Positions 63,357-64,000 of a stretch of 64,000 bases of DNA are shown here, piece after piece (position 1 is the first letter of the stretch; every line of letters begins with the position of its first letter). A program made the translations under genes and the position numbers. The notes beneath the pieces were generated by a model that saw nothing but the letters and a program-made list of their open reading frames with translations, was not told where the DNA came from and made no database searches. Origin of the DNA: Filifactor alocis ATCC 35896 (lineage in GTDB: Bacteria > Bacillota > Clostridia > Peptostreptococcales > Filifactoraceae); NCBI RefSeq assembly GCF_000163895.2, contig NC_016630.1, positions 620,001 through 684,000 on the forward strand, written 5' to 3'.

Positions 63357-63622
63357 CGAATGACCTATAAATATCATCACTGTTTCAAATTGAGATTCAT
63401 CACTTAAATTCTTGTTTTTCCAAGCAACTACACGCCCGTCTCCCTAACTTTGAAAAGAGAGCAGTTGAAAAACATTTTTAAATTCCCGACATTTCAATCA
63501 GATTTTAGTATTAGTGATACTTTTATCAAAACAAGCAAGCAGAAAGCGGATTTTGACAGTGCCAAAACACTATCAATAAACCGCTTTTATTCTTCATTCA
63601 GTCTCTCTTATTCTTTCAACAA
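63357..63622. other. Gene-free region between the repressor island and lepA
   Basis: No divergent gene faces the repressor, though phage and ICE repressors usually have one. An inverted repeat AAAGCGG/CCGCTTT with inner GACAGTG/CACTATC (63543-63587) lies 36 bases after the lepA stop. It is probably a lepA terminator, although the T-tract is poor. Confidence 0.5.
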
Positions 63623-64000
63623 CTAATCATCCAATTTCAACACTGCCATAAATGCTTTTTGCGGAACTTCTACATTTCCGATTTGTCGCATTCTTTTCTT
63701 ACCTTCTTTTTGTTTTTCAAGCAATTTTTTCTTACGAGAAATATCGCCTCCGTAACATTTTGCAAGAACGTCTTTTCGATATGCGCTTACTGTTTCTCTT
63801 GCGATGACTTTTTGACCTACTGCTGCTTGAATCGGAACAGGGAATTGATGTCTCGGAATTTCTTCTTTCAACTTTTCACACATTCCTCTACCGCGATTGT
63901 AAGCTGTTGTCTCGTGAACAATGAATGAAAGAGCATCGACTTGTTCTTTGTTAATCAAGATATCTAATTTTACCAAGTTGGATTCTCTGTATTCTTTGAA
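63623..64000 (-). CDS. lepA: Elongation factor 4 (LepA), C-terminal part
   Basis: Only the last roughly 126 residues are visible; the gene continues past the right edge. The sequence KLDILINKEQVDALSFIVH, GRGMCEKLKEEIPRHQFPVPIQAAVG and the LepA-specific tail DVLAKCYGGDISRKKKLLEKQKEGKKRMRQ are conserved. LepA is a ribosomal GTPase acting in translation initiation or back-translocation. The in-frame ATG-like position near 63976 is internal, not the start. Confidence 0.97.
   Translation of the reverse strand, partial: FKEYRESNLVKLDILINKEQVDALSFIVHETTAYNRGRGMCEKLKEEIPRHQFPVPIQAAVGQKVIARETVSAYRKDVLAKCYGGDISRKKKLLEKQKEGKKRMRQIGNVEVPQKAFMAVLKLDD

Noticed and set aside
1..64000. CRISPR arrays, tRNA and rRNA genes
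   Set aside because: Looked for regularly spaced repeats and for T-arm/CCA-type tRNA signatures on both strands; none seen by eye.

Overview
The window is AT-rich (roughly one third G+C by eye) and reads as chromosome of a low-GC, Gram-positive anaerobe of the Clostridia. The supporting signs are strong AGGAGG-type ribosome binding sites, sigma-A promoters of TTGACA-N17-TATAAT type, T-box leaders, a Firmicute-style 6S RNA, an NfnAB transhydrogenase pair, YacL, YicC/YloC and PgsA-RimO-FtsK gene order, and amino-acid uptake genes (GltS, AGCS, TrpP). I do not assign a species. About 50 core genes are present, mostly on the minus strand.

Layout. 1-3.4 kb: a copper-efflux operon (copZ, then copA running off the left edge) and a GltS-type glutamate symporter. 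3.8-4.5 kb: a solitary IS200-like element. 4.5-7.6 kb: rplM-rpsI behind a clear promoter and short leader hairpin, a HIT protein, mtaB and a 6S RNA gene. 7.7-12.4 kb: transporters (AGCS symporter, BioY behind a promoter embedded in a palindrome, TrpP behind a tryptophan T-box, AEC permease). 12.4-28.4 kb: housekeeping genes for cell wall, RNA modification, DNA repair, nucleotides and CoA (mreB-like, murA, two AI-2E/PerM-family permeases, trmL, VanW protein, nth, ABC-F, yacL-like, hpt, NdpA-like, coaBC, gmk, yicC-like). 28.4-31.7 kb: an accessory patch with a long gene-free stretch, a possible SUKH-like immunity protein, two GNAT acetyltransferases and an unknown. 31.7-34.3 kb: a zinc ABC importer with a Fur/Zur-type operator, followed by a fragment of a phage/ICE-like giant protein. 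35-43.3 kb: pgsA-rimO-ftsK, M18 aminopeptidase, Nudix hydrolase, ychF. 43.7-57.5 kb: an alpha/beta hydrolase, nfnAB, class I aldolase, an AbgA-like M20 hydrolase, Hsp33, a second hpt, a LacI regulator, trmB, acpP, an RluA-family enzyme, nadK and a small acidic protein. 57.6-60.8 kb: valS behind a valine T-box. 60.8-63.4 kb: a degenerate prophage-like island. 63.6 kb to the right edge: the C-terminal end of lepA.

The most unusual material is in the 60.8-63.4 kb island. A LexA/CI-like self-cleaving repressor is followed by a membrane protein, then a roughly 70-bp remnant of a second repressor gene and another membrane protein. Next comes a small membrane-anchored ORF whose only good start codon is put out of frame by an 8-bp tandem repeat (three full copies). 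Losing one copy would restore the frame, so this is a candidate phase-variable gene or a recent slippage pseudogene. Other points are the zinc-operon operator, the palindrome over the bioY promoter, the phage-protein relic beside pgsA, and a 25-bp tandem duplication of the end of hpt.
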